A stretch of DNA of 64,000 nt, from positions 20,453,769 to 20,517,768 of the forward strand of contig OY783201.1 of assembly GCA_963678675.1 (NCBI GenBank), in the 5' to 3' direction. This DNA comes from Xiphydria camelus (Eukaryota; Arthropoda; Insecta; Hymenoptera; Xiphydriidae). The position numbers were made by a program, and so were the translations under genes. Below are positions 1 to 11,418 of the stretch, one piece after another. Position 1 is the stretch's first letter. Every line of letters begins with the position of its first letter. Under the pieces are notes generated by a model that was not told where the DNA came from, did not search any database, and was given only the letters and a program-made list of their open reading frames with translations.

Positions 1-314
1 ACTATGTTTTGGGAAAAATGTTCATATTTCCGCCGCTGTAACTCGAAACACATTAGACTTATAAAAAAACGAAGATACAAGACATGTGAGGAATTTCATA
101 TTTTTTAACTTTTATTTAAACATTTTTGTCGCTAAATCAACCGCTGGGGAGTTATTTTGAAAAAAAAACATTTTTGGCCTTTTAATTCAAGATGGCGGCT
201 CGAGCGGTCACTCTCCAAGGTCGAAAACTTGGATTTTTTGTTAAGACCCAGACCTTAACAACATATTAAAAAACTGTGACTACCCCACCTTTTGTAGAGT
301 AAAGGCCTTTTTTG

Positions 315-491
315 GCCCCCACTGACTGGACTACAAACTAGTGACCCAAAAAAAGAAGTTCTACAATTACTGAATATTGCTGTTGACGATGAAGATAAGG
401 AGAACATTCCTATTCAACAATTAATCGAAAGCGAAGCAGAAGATCAAGATGACAATGAAGACGATTCTTCTACTACTTCTGACAGCGAATA
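315..491 (+). pseudogene. Acidic C-terminal tail of a TE protein (fragment)
   Basis: An open stretch ending at a TAG reads as a short acidic tail with DDEDKENIP and EDQDDNEDDSS-like runs. It follows the phrase ccccactgactggacta, which recurs at about 2427-2446 just before another orphan TE gene, so both may be ends of related elements. There is no start codon and no domain. Function is unknown; I read it as the degraded 3' end of a TE gene. Confidence 0.3.
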
Positions 492-861
492 GATACATGA
501 TTCTCAGCTTCCTCTCTAGTTGCGTAAGTCTTCTTTACAATTCTTTGTTTCTCTGCCTTTGTTCCAAATATAAATTTATTCGCAATCAAACGTTTGAATG
601 TTATTAACGCCTTTGCAAATGTATTTGCAGAATCTCGTGTGACATTAAACTATTCTGCGGTTACCATTAAGGTAATTGTATCGCTAAACCCACCAAGCAG
701 TATGGGGCCAAGAGGGGCAAAAGTGAATTTCCGTCATTGGCGCTGTTTCAACCACCGTTCGATGAAGGCAACGTCTTCGCGACTGCGCAGTGCCGCGATC
801 GGACCTAGGCATACCTGCCGACTCGCCAGAACGAACCATTAGAAATTTGTCGTAATTCTTA

Positions 862-1119
862 AGCCGCGTATACATCTGAGCACGAACAGGAACGAGGCGA
901 GGCGGATGCCTCGTTTGAGGGTTTTTGGCAATCGTACGAGGCAACGACCCATCCATTCGTTCCTTTGATGTACCGACTCGAAACGGATAGACTCCGAACG
1001 GCCCCGAGGCGAGGCCGAGGCGTTTTGCCGCGCCTCGAATGCACGTACACACTTGCATGCTCGTTCGGCCTCGCCTTGCCTTGTTCCCGTTCGTGCTCAC
1101 AACAGATGTATATGCGGCT
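862..1119. mobile_element. 258-bp MITE with AGCCGCG ends and TTA target duplication
   Basis: The left end (AGCCGCGTATACATCTG) and right end (CAGATGTATATGCGGCT) are inverted repeats that continue inward through AGCACGAAC / GTTCGTGCT and GC-rich GAGGCGAGGC. TTA flanks both sides (859-861 and 1120-1122). The end sequence and TTA duplication match the design of the smaller element at 62916-63047. A TWA target site is typical of PIF/Harbinger-type elements, so that assignment is an inference. No coding sequence. Confidence 0.75.
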
Positions 1120-1406
1120 TTAGGCCCGCGTTCGCATCCTGTAACTCAAATAGAGGTACTTCGCCGTTACCTAGCGACCCTTGCTTTCACTCGCAGGTAA
1201 CCACGCTTTCTCGAACGCCTGCGTTGACGGTTGTAAGGGCACCTCCGGTCGACGGTCACTTCCTCACCAACCATCGAGACAGTCAGTTCAGAGTAGTGTT
1301 AACAATTAATTAAATTCGATTCGAACGTATACAAGCGTGTGCCATTACGGGATCGTTCACAATAGAATCTGTCATTCATTGGATTATTAATAGTGTATGT
1401 GACGTG

Positions 1407-1592
1407 TATACCGCATGTCCTATGGCCAACCGCGCAGGTGAACTGCGACCTGAATTCTTGACTTCGGCAGTATTTATGGTACAGTTAGAGTGGACTTCAG
1501 ACGAGTGCGCTGCATAAGAACGAAAAGTGTCGACTGCTCTTCTAATAGCTGTCAATTCGGGAGATCGAAGATTTTCGTGTAACCTCAAAATC
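1407..1592. repeat. One arm of the foldback element found whole at 48385-49209
   Basis: This stretch starts TATACCGCATGTCCTATGG and matches 48385-48575 with only scattered differences; the inverted arm is at 49020-49209. Only one arm is present, and it runs straight into the orphan TE coding tail at 1597. It is either a truncated copy or one that lost its second arm when the two sequences were joined. Confidence 0.8.
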
Positions 1593-1596
1593 GGTG

Positions 1597-1959
1597 ACAA
1601 CAACTACAGATCCTGCTCCGGAAGCACTCCTCAAATTCATTTCCTGCAGATGCAAAAAGGATGTGGTCCAGCATGTGGCTGTAGAAAGACAGGTTTAAAA
1701 TGCTCCATCATTTGCATGCACTGCAATGGAGACTGTGAAAATATCACCGAAATTCCGATTGACGAGGAAATCGAAGATGAAACCCAAGACCGCCGTTAAC
1801 TATCTTTTCGCTACTAAAGATGGTGAGGAAGAGGAGGATACCGAAGAGGCTGCCGAAGAAGAGGATATCGAAGAGGACGATGACACTCAACCAATCCCAG
1901 AAATTGACATTGATCAACCTGGTCCTTCCAGAGCATCCAAACGATCAAGAATAGTTTAA
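1597..1959 (+). pseudogene. Cys-rich (CXC-like) C-terminal tail of an orphan TE protein, frameshifted
   Basis: Frames read DPAPEALLKFISCRCKK, then after a 1-nt shift KGCGPACGCRKTGLKCS with further Cys at ICMHC. The tail then goes acidic (EEEEDTEEAAEEED) after another frame change and ends PGPSRASKRSRIV. The spacing resembles the CXC/tesmin-like Cys-rich end of a repetitive protein I know from many insect genomes. The upstream catalytic part is missing, replaced by the foldback arm at 1407-1592. At least two frame shifts make it non-functional. An Academ-type origin (Cys8 finger plus XPG nuclease) is possible but unproven. Confidence 0.5.
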
Positions 1960-2430
1960 AAAGATACTTGTGGAGTAGGCCTACTGGGGAAACCACAATA
2001 AAAAAAAACGCGCCGTTTACTCTACCTCATGGTGGTGTGGAAACGAGTATAATTGATTACTAGTAGATAATTCGTAAATAATAAGTGCAATTTCCTGTGA
2101 AAAGGGCGCGTTTTTGCGATTTTAAGAAATATGCCCCAATTTGATATAATATAGCTCAGAAACCATTTGTTTAATAAAAAAAATGTTTCAGACGAAACTT
2201 ACAGAGAATTGAGTCCTCTACAATTTTTGTAATAAGTACTTTTTGGATGGAAGCAACCAAAAAGGATATAATACCAAAAAATTGATTTTCGCCGCCATTT
2301 TGTTAAAATGGCGGCGTTTCCCACAACAGTAGATGTCGCAAACTTAGTATGTTGTTCAGGATGTAAAACTGAACAAATATGCCAAATTTCAAAACTCCCC
2401 GATTTAATGTAAGGAAGACCCCATTTTAGC
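1960..2430. other. AT-rich spacer, no gene seen
   Basis: Contains gccgccattttgttaaaatggcggc (about 2290-2315), a short palindrome, and text similar to 190-330. I read it as degraded UTR or intergenic parts of the flanking TE fragments. No reading frame is supported. Confidence 0.4.
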
Positions 2431-4020
2431 TCCCCATTGACTGGACTATCTGTTAATGGTGTTATCGAGGGAAAGCACTTTAATAGAGGCAAACGGTTGT
2501 ATGTACTGATGTATTTAGCACTTTCAGCTCTTCACTTTGAAAGTTTTGTCGATACAGAAAAAATAGAAATGTCTGATGCATTAAAAAACGAAATTATAGG
2601 GGCTTTAGAAAATTTTACTAAAGAAACATCCGAAATTCCCAGAATGCAAAATGAAAATTTGATTATTTTGTTTGAAAAGTATGCTTTGTATAAACAAGCA
2701 ATACTAGTAGGAAAACATGGGAAAACTCCACAATTTTATGTGATTGTTATCAATCAGATTAATAATTACTTTATGTTAAATACGTCCATTAGAACATCAA
2801 ACTTTGATTTATTTAAGTACTGCCTTCTAAAAATTACTGACATGTTTTACACATTTGGCCAGCAGAATTATGCTGGATACGGAATTTTGTAGGTATCACA
2901 ATAAGTGTTTGACAGTAGAAGTTACCCACCCAGGTTTACGCATTCAATTTGAAAAAGGCTCGCTTGGAATTAAACGGACAAGTAAACCTTTTTCTAAACA
3001 ACCCGTCAACCTGACCTTAGAACAAACGATCAATGCACATGCTGCTAACAAATTGACAGGACTCATTCACTCGACAAACTCTATTGCAGCTAGACAACGA
3101 TGGGCTGTAAACAACAGCTTTAAAGCGACAATTATTTCCCACATTATGGACTATACTGGCTTAAAAACGCGACAAGATGTGACAGCTGACATTCAGAGTA
3201 GTTCCATTAAATCGAGTAAAAAGCAATACGAAAATTTGATTGAAAACATACGAGACTCACTGAATCCCTTTGGAAAAAACTTAGATACTGAACACATTTA
3301 TACAACATTGCGACAGGAAAAGCTGTACCAGAGCCAGTAGCAAATTTGTTGCTTGATGTTGAATCGCTAAGTAAAAATTTAAAGAGAGAGGTTCATTAGG
3401 GAATGTTTGGAAGACAGCGAGCATTTTGAGAAACCGATAAAGAAACACAAAATTTTTAATTTTGCAAGCGTGCAAGTAAAAAAGAAGGTCACCATTGCTG
3501 GAAAAGTTATTGAAATAAATATGCAACGCCAGCTTTTTGGTCAGCTTTTGAAATTGTCTGTAGAACAGGAAGGAACATTGAACATGTTAAAGGTATTATC
3601 ATTCCCTTTAACCCCTGTTCCCTTTGCTTTTTGCCATCCAGACGGAGCAATCTGCAAAACAGAAAAATCTGTCTTGATGAGACAATTAGAGGAAAAAGCC
3701 AACCCCAGTCGACCCTTCAACCCAAACATTATGATATACCATGGGTTTTTCATGTAATATTTATTGCAGAATTTAGAAACTTTTCACAAGTTTCGCAATC
3801 TTTTTTAAAAAAAGTTGTTTTAATAATGCTACAATTATAATTGTAACTTTTGATCAGTACAAGTCTCCATCAATTAAAGATTACGAACGCCAGTTACGAG
3901 GTGAAGGGGGTGACATGATCTTTAACATAAAAGGAGGAAACCAAAAGTGTCCCACAAATTTGAAAGTTGAGTTGAAAAACAGTAATTTTAAAGAACAGTT
4001 AGTAATAATTATTTTCGTTA
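2431..4020 (+). pseudogene. Orphan insect TE protein, N-terminal and middle parts, several frameshifts
   Basis: Successive frames share one conserved order: GKHGKTPQFYV and LNTSIRTSNFDLFKY (2437-2892); LTLEQTINAHAANKLTG and SIAARQRWAV (2855-3340); then LTPVPFAFCHPDGAICKTEKS (3407-3757); then FDQYKSPSIKDYERQLRGEG and ELKNSNFKEQL (about 3855-4020). I recognise this order from uncharacterised repetitive insect proteins whose later part carries GCD/ADTK motifs like PIN/XPG nucleases. That part is absent here because piggyBac sequence begins. At least three frame changes and stops make it a pseudogene. The superfamily is not established. Confidence 0.5.
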
Positions 4021-4077
4021 TAACGGCGCGAAACGCCCGAATGATGAATTCTATTTTTTGTCACTAACAATGTAAAA

Positions 4078-4430
4078 CAATACAAATATTACTGGAATGA
4101 CAAGAGCGTAGTAACAGTAGCCTCAAACCGTCAACAGTGTTTCCAATAGGCGCTGCAAAAAGATATAGCCAGAAAGAAAGAAAGCATGTGAATGTTGAGC
4201 AACCAAATATTATCAAAGCATATAATTCTTATATGGGCGGAGCTGACCGCAGCGATCAGAACATTAGTCTGTATGGAATTTCAGTCAGAGGAACAAAATG
4301 GTATTTTCCTTTATTCTGTCACTGTATAGACATGGCTGTTCAAAACTCATGGCAGGTAATCGATTTCGATTATCAGCCGGATCGGAAGAGAGAGCCGCCA
4401 GTTTTCCCGGTCGTTCTCTGCCGATGAAAA
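4078..4430 (+). pseudogene. piggyBac transposase fragment
   Basis: Reads YYWNDKSVVTVASN, then after a frame shift ERKHVNVEQPNIIKAYNSYM, continuing GGADRSDQNISLY and KWYFPLFCH. These are the hallmark motifs of the DDE_Tnp_1_7 (piggyBac) transposase around its third catalytic Asp (MGGxDxxDQ). Only about 110 residues remain of a ~600-aa family, with no terminal repeats visible. It appears joined to the orphan TE upstream and the ISL2EU-like gene downstream. Confidence 0.75.
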
Positions 4431-5850
4431 GAAAAAGAAAACCACTTGTTGATGAGGCGATGACATCGACAACCCAAGCTGAAATCGAATCGGAGTTGGA
4501 ATCTGCAGTTTTTGAAGACATTCCTACAGGTAGTTCAACCACAATAGGTGGATACTGTTTGCCTGACAGTTTGGTGCCGATAGGTTTCGGAGCCACCCCG
4601 GGTGCTCGTGAAACAATTAGCAGAACGAAACTTGTTTACGGCATGTACAATATTTTATTCCAATTTTTTTTACTTTTTAGAACCTACATATAAAGCCATC
4701 GGTATACAAGTTTCCCGCCCGAAGTCTTCTTTCAGAAGCAAAAGTGTGCAGTGCAATGTACAGTCCAGTGTCAAAGATTCGGCAGTTTCATCACTAAAAC
4801 AGCTACAAAAAGGCACTGGTAGTTCTCCTTATGTGAAGATTGGAGCCCTGAAGAGAACACTTTTTCCTGTGACCAGCAGTAGCGACACAGATTATTTGGA
4901 GTCATCAGCGAGTTCTTTCCAACCCAGCACCTCATCGAGTGGTGAAACAGAAGATACTGCGCAATCCCTGATTAGTAATAGGAAGTCCACAATAGCATTA
5001 ATAAAACAGACCCCAAAATTTTATCTAGGAGTACCAGATTCTTGGTGTACGATTCCTTTAAAATTATTATGTGAAAATACCCAAATTTTTAAAGAAAATA
5101 TCATGCTGACATTGATAAAAATTAAATTGAACGATTCTTTTTTCCGCTTAGCACAAATATTCGATATGTTCCAAAATTTTTGTCAAAAGATTGTTACCTT
5201 TATAGAGCATTATTTAAATACTTTGATATTTTGGCCTCCAAGTGTGAAAAGATTAAATATTTTTTACCAATTCCATTTAGAGCCCGTTACTTTTATGTAC
5301 AGTCAATCATAGATTGCTTAGAAATTGAGATAGAAAAGCCGTCTGATCCTGTTAAGCAGGCTCTAACATGGTCAGAGCATATATATATATATAAAAGGTG
5401 TAACATTTCAAAATATTTAATATCTTCAACATTAGGTGGATTTATTAGTTTTATATCGAATGGGTATGGAGGAAGGATCTCTGATTCTTTATTAGTTCAA
5501 ACATGTGGCTTTACTGTTGTACCTCCAGGTTATGGTGTTATGTCTGACAGGGGCTTTAAAGACTTAACGAAATATTTGCTACACACACACACACACACAC
5601 ACACAAAAGGGGTGCCGCTGAGTACGGCCTCCTAGTGTATCTTCTTCTATACAACCTTCAAAGGCCGAAGTTGTTGAGAGTAAGAGAATAGCTAGCTTAC
5701 GAATTCACATTGAACGAGTTATTAGACGAGTTCGTGAATTTGCATATTTGAAGCCCCATTCAGTCATAAACCACCATCTGATCAGTCAGACAGATGCAGT
5801 AAGTAAAATTGCATGTGGTTTAATTAATCTGCACCATCCGATTATATAAG
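4425..5850 (+). pseudogene. DDE_4 transposase of an ISL2EU-like element (broken)
   Basis: Opens MKRKRKPLVDEAMTS, continues through an IEKPSDPVKQALTWSEH motif, KRCNISKYLISS, GGFISFISNGYGGRISD and VMSDRGF, then after an (AC)n tract at 5582-5605 resumes in another frame with KRIASLRIHVERVIRRVREF and ends at a TAA near 5850. These are the DDE_Tnp_4 motifs, with the catalytic Glu in HVERVIRRVRE. A THAP domain is not visible. Frame breaks near 4650 (possibly an intron with a T-rich acceptor), 5175, 5390 and at the microsatellite make it non-functional. It converges on the YqaJ-type gene, the usual layout of ISL2EU elements. Confidence 0.7.
5582..5605. repeat. (CA)n microsatellite inside the DDE_4 gene
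   Basis: About twelve CA units interrupt the transposase reading frame between KDLTKYLL and the region carrying the catalytic Glu. Slippage here probably caused one of the frame breaks. Confidence 0.9.
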
Positions 5851-5939
5851 ACAAGAATGATTGTAATAAATAGTTTGTAAATAAATGGTGTGAAAAATAG
5901 AACTATTTTATTTTACCTTACAATCAACTGAACGCAAAT

Positions 5940-6838
5940 ACAATTTTTATTTTCAAAATTTTATTCACAAAAACAGTTATACAATTCTAAGAAAACAAAT
6001 TTTTTCCAATTCTGTGTAGACGTCACAATTAATTCATTTAGAAACTCTTTGTCAAAATCAATATTTAAAATTTCAACGCTTTTTGTAGTTTCAAAATCCG
6101 GTGCAGCTACACAAAACAAGGCTTTCTTTCTGTTTGCACACAGCATTTGCATCAAAACCTGAGCTTTAAATTTGATTGTAATGATATTTTCTTTAATATA
6201 TATACAAGTTGCGAGTTTTTTCGCTGCTAGGACACTTTGCCTCAACTAGGCACTCTTCTTAAATTGTATCAGGTGATGCACCAAACACCGGAAAATAAGG
6301 TAAAGTAAACCGATCACATTCATTAAATTTCATATTACGAGATTTCTGGACTCATTTGAGTACCTCCTTTTCAAGCAACCTACCCTTTTTCATAAATTTA
6401 CTGTCTTTAATTTTATGTGCTCCTATAACACTTTCTATCAAAACGCCTTCTGAAGTTTTGCAACGAGCAAAACGACTTCAGCGCATTAGTTGGTCCTTTC
6501 GCTTGGGCTTGTTGCATTCTTTTCAAACTCCTTGGTAAAGCTTCCTAAGCTAATTTCACCACCTTTGCAGCTTTGCGCTTTCCGGACTTCACTAAACACG
6601 ATTCAGTTGCAAAAGACAGTTGTTCTGCTGAAATATTCTTAACAAGCGTCTGCACATTTCGTTTCTTAGAACGCTGTGACATTGCTTTAAACTCCTTTTT
6701 TGGTCTGTCTTTAATCCGTTTTTGTGGAGTAATTTGAAGAGCTTGCTTCAAGTGTAGAAGTTTAAAATCTTTGTTAAACCAGTCTTTGTGGTTTTTAATA
6801 AGTCGGTCGTGAATCCGATGATACTTTTTCAATTTCAC
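5940..6838 (-). pseudogene. YqaJ-type recombinase/exonuclease of the same ISL2EU-like element (broken)
   Basis: Read from 6838 down: RPKKEFKAMSQRSKKRNVQ (the basic N-terminal region usual in these genes), then PVFGASPDTI-stop, then ECLVEAKCPSS with the catalytic E-x-K, and VLMQMLCANRKKALFCVAAPDF near the C-terminus. ISL2EU elements carry exactly such a second gene, which resembles lambda-exonuclease/YqaJ nucleases. In-frame stops and lost frame between 6245 and 6545 show decay. Its 3' end lies about 90 bp from the convergent transposase gene. Confidence 0.65.
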
Positions 6839-6844
6839 AAATAA

Positions 6845-7770
6845 ATTCGTAACAAAGGTTTTAATTTAGGATTTTACAGATTTTTCAGTCTAAAGGGCAT
6901 GTTACGAAATTTAAACAGTTCAAAATATATTCATACAATCGTTCGTAACACTTTATTAGCGAAAACTTGCAAAAACGTTCACTTTTTAAGACTAAATATA
7001 GTTCTTCTCTTGTAATACACTTCGGAGCTTCCATGGAATCGTCTCGACTACCTAGAAAGAAAAACGAGAAATTCTAAGATGTGCAAATATGTGCAAAAAA
7101 CTAGTTCCCAGGTATAACCAACATTCAAGGCTATCGATTAAACTGGCACTCAAAGCGAAACTCGATAAAACTTTTTTTAAAAGCTTTCATGAAACCAAAT
7201 AATAAGACAAAAATGCAAATTTCACTCTGTGTAGATGATTGGATTGGATAATAACAATGAGATTTACATCGTTAATAAATATTTTGATAAATAATAAAAA
7301 AATGTTTGATTTACTCCACGGCAACTGCAAATTCACATAACTTACTAGCACTGAGTTTGGCACGATACTGGTTGCGCGCACGGCTACCTGACAGCAGGTA
7401 AGCAATAGGACCATTTGTTCAACACAGTCTTGATCCCTTTTAAAAATCTTTTATTGTTTCTAAGTAATTGGGTATTTAGGAATACTTTTCCAATGAAATA
7501 AACATATATTATTGTATTCGGATTTTTCTACTTATGTCGCCGTAAATGCGTCATTTTACCTAACGTGCGCCGTTAATTCGCTGCGAATAGCGCCTTTAGG
7601 CGCCGTTCATTTGTTATCAGTAATTGCCCAATAATGCCCATTAAATCGTTTGTATTCGACGCGCTTCGACGCAATTCATTTCTGAGCGCTCCGTAGCGAA
7701 AGGGTTAAGTTACAAGACGGCAAAAGAATTGCAAATTATTCGAATTGGAACAGACTGCAGGTTAATAAAA
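6845..7770. other. Non-coding, possible ISL2EU flank and piggyBac-like right end
   Basis: AT-rich to about 7530, then GC-rich tracts such as tagcgcctttaggcgcc. The string GCGAAAGGGTTAA at about 7695-7707 looks like the outer end of a TTAA-specific (piggyBac-type) element, but no matching left end was found. No reading frame is supported. Confidence 0.3.
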
Positions 7771-7775
7771 TCGAA

Positions 7776-8197
7776 ATGCAGGAATCGGACAAAAGATTAT
7801 TTGAGGGCATCGACAAACTTAAAGATTTTCAGTTGAAAATTCCGATCGAGGAATCGTGCACGCCGGTTACACAGCCAGTTAGGCATCTTCCGTATAAAGT
7901 AAGGGAACTTGTGTGTGAACAAATCGGAGAGCTTCTTAAACTGAATATTTTCGAAAAAGTAGAGGGTCCGACCCCGCGGGTTTCTCCGGTAGTCCCGATT
8001 CGGAAGAAATACGGGAATTTAAAATTGTGTATTGATATGCGTAGGGCAAACCAGGCAATCGTTAGGGAGAGATACCCGTTGCCAGTCCTAGAGGACGTAC
8101 TTAATGAAATAAGGAGCGCGAATTGGTTTAGCGCGTTGGACGTAAAAAACGCGTATCATCAAATTGAGCTTGACGAAAAGTCGCAAGAAATCACGTG
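7776..8197 (+). pseudogene. Ty3/gypsy reverse transcriptase fragment
   Basis: About 140 residues cover the start of a gypsy RT: PVTQPVRHLPYKVRE, SPVVPIRKKYGNLKLCIDMR, RERYPLPVLEDVLNEI and FSALDVKNAYHQIELDEKS, the first RT catalytic Asp being in the ALDVKNAYHQI box. The frame stops abruptly at 8197, where a hairpin MITE begins. No LTRs, gag or integrase are nearby, so this is an isolated remnant. Confidence 0.85.
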
Positions 8198-8235
8198 AGT
8201 AATTTTTAGAACTGATAAGAAATGATCGTTCGGGT

Positions 8236-8405
8236 TTCTTCGATGAAATTCCCCAAATGTTTAAAAACCGGTATCCAATTTACCAATAACTTTTGCTTCC
8301 CCTTTAATTGATATTACGTGTTACTACACAACGAGTAGGTTAGGAGATTTCCATGAAGTCTTTGACAGTCCGGTTTTTAAACTCTTGGGGAATTTCATCG
8401 AAGAA
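8236..8405. mobile_element. 170-bp hairpin MITE
   Basis: Arms 8236-8271 and 8370-8405 are near-perfect inverted repeats (start TTCTTCGATGAAATTCCCC; inner end AAACCGG / CCGGTTT). It sits at the junction between the gypsy and Tigger remnants. No coding capacity. Confidence 0.7.
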
Positions 8406-8955
8406 TGATTATTTTTTATCACTTCTACAAATTACCCACCATTAATCAAAGGACCGTGGGTTTCAATCGAATCGCGGTGTCTAAGTTCTTTTCGTTGTTA
8501 ACTAAAGTTTACGATAAGTACAAATTTACTCCAGATAAAATTTGGAATTGTGACGAAACTGGTATTTCTGTTGTGCCAAAAACTAAATCAAGAGTGATTT
8601 TCAGGAAGGGCAGGAAGCAAGTAGGCGCCTTGACTTCTTCAGAAAGAGGTACTACAGTTACAGTCGAAGTTTGCTTCAATGCTACAGGGATCTACATGCC
8701 ACATATGTTTGTATACCCAAGAAAGAGGATGAATCCCGAATTAATGAATGATTGTTCCTCTGAAGCATGGGCTGAATGTCATCCGAGCGGCTGGATTCAA
8801 AAAGATATCTCTTTGGCTTGGTTTAAAAAATTTGTTACTTTCACTGGAGCTACCAAAGCTTCCTCAGTTTTGCTGCTACTTGACGGCCATCATATCCATG
8901 CAAAAAATCTAGAAGTCATCGATTATGCTGAATATTGTCTTAAAAATCACAACAT
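8405..8955 (+). pseudogene. Tigger/pogo-type DDE_1 transposase fragment
   Basis: Contains YKFTPDKIWNCDETGISVVP, with the first catalytic Asp in the CDET box, LTSSERGTTVTV, and SSVLLLLDGHHIHAKN with the second Asp. These are diagnostic for the DDE_1 domain of pogo/Tigger (CENP-B-like) transposases. The HTH N-terminus and the C-terminus are absent: the 5' side begins at a hairpin MITE and the 3' side runs into copia gag near 8955. Confidence 0.85.
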
Positions 8956-8969
8956 GCTCAACATCAGCA

Positions 8970-10522
8970 AATATGATTGAGAGACTGGAAACACTATACG
9001 GAAAGAAAATCAAAAAATTTGTTGAAATGCTGCAACAACCATTTTTTGCTTATAAATATGATGAAACGAAGACAGCAGTTGAAAATTGTTTGGTAATCGA
9101 TAGGCTGGTGCAAGAATTGAAAACTAATGGAGAAGATATCAAGGACAGTTGGCTAATGTCTCGAATTTTGAATTGTTTACCTGCAAAATTCGAACATCTT
9201 CATGCAGCCTGGCAGCCAGTGGCTGAAATTGATAAAACGCTAATAAACTTAAGGAATCGTTTGCAACAAGAAGAGATAAGACTACAAGGACGTGAATCAG
9301 AGACAGTAAGCAATGCATTTGTTGGAAAGTTGAATAAGCCTGGGAGAAATCAACAAAAGAAAAACTTTGTTAAGAAGAAAGATCAGCAAGATTCCAGTCA
9401 CGACAAATCATGTCAGGAGTATTTGAATTACTGCAAAAGGAATTATGACTGTCACAATTGTCACGAGAAAGGGCATTTCTCGAATGAATGTCCTAAGAAG
9501 TCAAGTAATGAAGGCGACAAAGTGAAATCGTTTGTCTCGGTGGCACTATCGTCATCAGTATTGAAAGGATTATCAAACCATTATGAACTGTGGATCAAGG
9601 ATAGTGGTGCGACACATCATTTGACTGGAAATTTAAAGTGGTTGTCAAATATACCTTCATTAGAAACACCAATTACAGTTGAGATTGGAGATTCAACCAA
9701 ATTAGAAGGTATAGCTGTAGATGTTTATTTGTATGCTTATAATGACGAAGAATGACGTTAAATTGTTTTGAAGGATGTTTTGTTCGTTTCGGAACTTTCG
9801 TTGAACCTTTTTTCGGTCACAATAGTCCTGGATAGAGGTTATATACAATCTGCAACAGCAGAAAAGTCAGTAATTATGGAACAAGGTAAACCAGTATTAA
9901 TAGCCAAGAGGACAGGTGGTTTATTCCACGTGATGTATCGTGCAATGTAAGAGTATAGTCTACCAGCAGTTAGTTTAAAATTATAGCATGAACGATTAGC
10001 ACATCGAAACGTACGACACGTGAAATATATTTTAAAGAAGAATTAAAATATATTGATGACTGGGAAGATCATGTCTGTAAAGGGCGTGTGTATGGGAAAT
10101 AGCACAAAGTTTCTCATCCAACAAATGATGCCGTAGCAAAGAATCCTTTGGACAGAGTACACGTTGATCTTAGAGAAATGAATATTCGTCTTCTCGGAGG
10201 TGCAAAATATTTTTTACTGTTTAAGGATGATTATAGTCATTTCCGGACTATTTACTTCCTAAAACACAAGGCTGAGGCAGTAGATAAATTAAACATCTAC
10301 TTGAATCTAGTCGAGAACCAATTTATCCGGAAAGTGAAAGTATTGATGTCAGATAATGGTACAGAAATTAGAAATGTAAGCGCAGACTTTTTTAAACAGC
10401 TTGGGGTATTTCATGAACGATCAGCAACTTGTAAACTTGTACAAAATGGCAAAATTGAGAAATGTGGACTACGAGGTACGATCCAAAAATTTCCGGAGTT
10501 TAAATTTTGCGCGCAAACCAGT
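8970..10522 (+). pseudogene. Old Ty1/copia element, gag to integrase part (broken)
   Basis: Gag region (MSRILNCLPAKFEHLHAAW, NLRNRLQQEE) is followed by a CCHC knuckle CHNCHEKGHFSNEC (about 9450-9495), the protease motif WIKDSGATHHLTG (about 9590), pre-integrase text (KDVLFVSELSLNLFSV) and an integrase core (MSDNGTEIRN near 10345). Frame shifts near 9755, 9950 and 10450 break it, and the 5' LTR is missing. The integrase stops at a hairpin (10523). More of the same element appears at 12004-12269 and 14135-15010. Confidence 0.8.
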
Positions 10523-10600
10523 TGAATCGGACATTTTGAAAAGGGGCCATCTCCATAGGAAGCCAATAGGAGATGGCCCCTTTTCAAAATGACCGATTCA
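10523..10600. repeat. 78-bp near-perfect palindrome inserted in copia integrase
   Basis: Arms of about 32 bp (TGAATCGGACATTTTGAAAA / TTTTCAAAATGACCGATTCA) surround a ~14-bp loop. It interrupts the copia integrase and lies just before a larger MITE. It would fold as a stable hairpin; probably a tiny foldback transposon. Confidence 0.7.
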
Positions 10601-10645
10601 GTTGTAGTATTGAGCAGCTGTATCCAGCTGTATTGAGGCAGTGTA

Positions 10646-11329
10646 CAGGGTCTCCACGTATATTGTATATATAGGACGATATGGTACGTAGACTCTAGGT
10701 TGTACGCTATTGATCGGAGACGCAAGGACGCCGAACGATTGGCTCTGTCTATCGCCGGCAGACGTCAATCGTCGCGACAGAAGTTCCCTAGGGCGTAGGC
10801 ACCTAGCAGACGAGAAAGTATGGCGGTTGATACATTACGTTTGTTTACAAAGTGGCATTTTTCAAAGTAATTGTATTTTTGGAAATAAAACGTGGTTTTC
10901 AAAGTTAATAAAATATTTCAATTCGCGAAACGATTTCCTTCGCGTTTATTTCGAACCTCGGACGCGCTTATTAGTAAAAGTAAAAATACAGTTAAATCGG
11001 AGTAATGAAGGAAGGGTGATAAATCTTACGATAAATGTAAAATAATATTAACAAGTTATAGAGACAAGTGAACCGACGTGGAAGATTATAGTGACCGGGC
11101 AGTTCTCAGGATTTTTGGGTAGGGTAAGTGTAACGATAAATCGAGAGGAATAACAAAAATGTATTGTTTTGAAATCATTCAATTTCTTTATACTTTAGAA
11201 AGGCAATAATAGATAGACAGAGCCAATCGTTCCGCGTCCTTACGTCTCCGACCAATAGCGTACAACCTAGAGTCTACAAATCGCTACGTACCATATCGTC
11301 CTATGTATACAACATACGTGGAGACCCTG
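10646..11329. mobile_element. 684-bp MITE with CAGGGTCTCC ends and TA duplication
   Basis: Left end CAGGGTCTCCACGTATATTG and right end (reverse complement) CAGGGTCTCCACGTATGTTG continue as inverted repeats for about 110 bp (shared GATATGGTACGTAG, CTCTAGGTTGTACGCTATTG, CCAATCGTTC/GAACGATTGG). TA flanks both sides (10644-10645, 11330-11331), as for Tc1/mariner-class elements. The 460-bp core has no supported gene. Confidence 0.8.
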
Positions 11330-11418
11330 TATAATGTAGCACGAGACGGATATGGTGTGCAGCTGTGTTACGCGTGCATTAATTTGTAACATTACATGAA
11401 ATATTGGCGAAATTCGAG

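Noticed and set aside
684..1100. 138-codon minus-strand ORF over the first MITE
   Set aside because: It spans the inverted repeat and GC-rich arms of a non-coding MITE.
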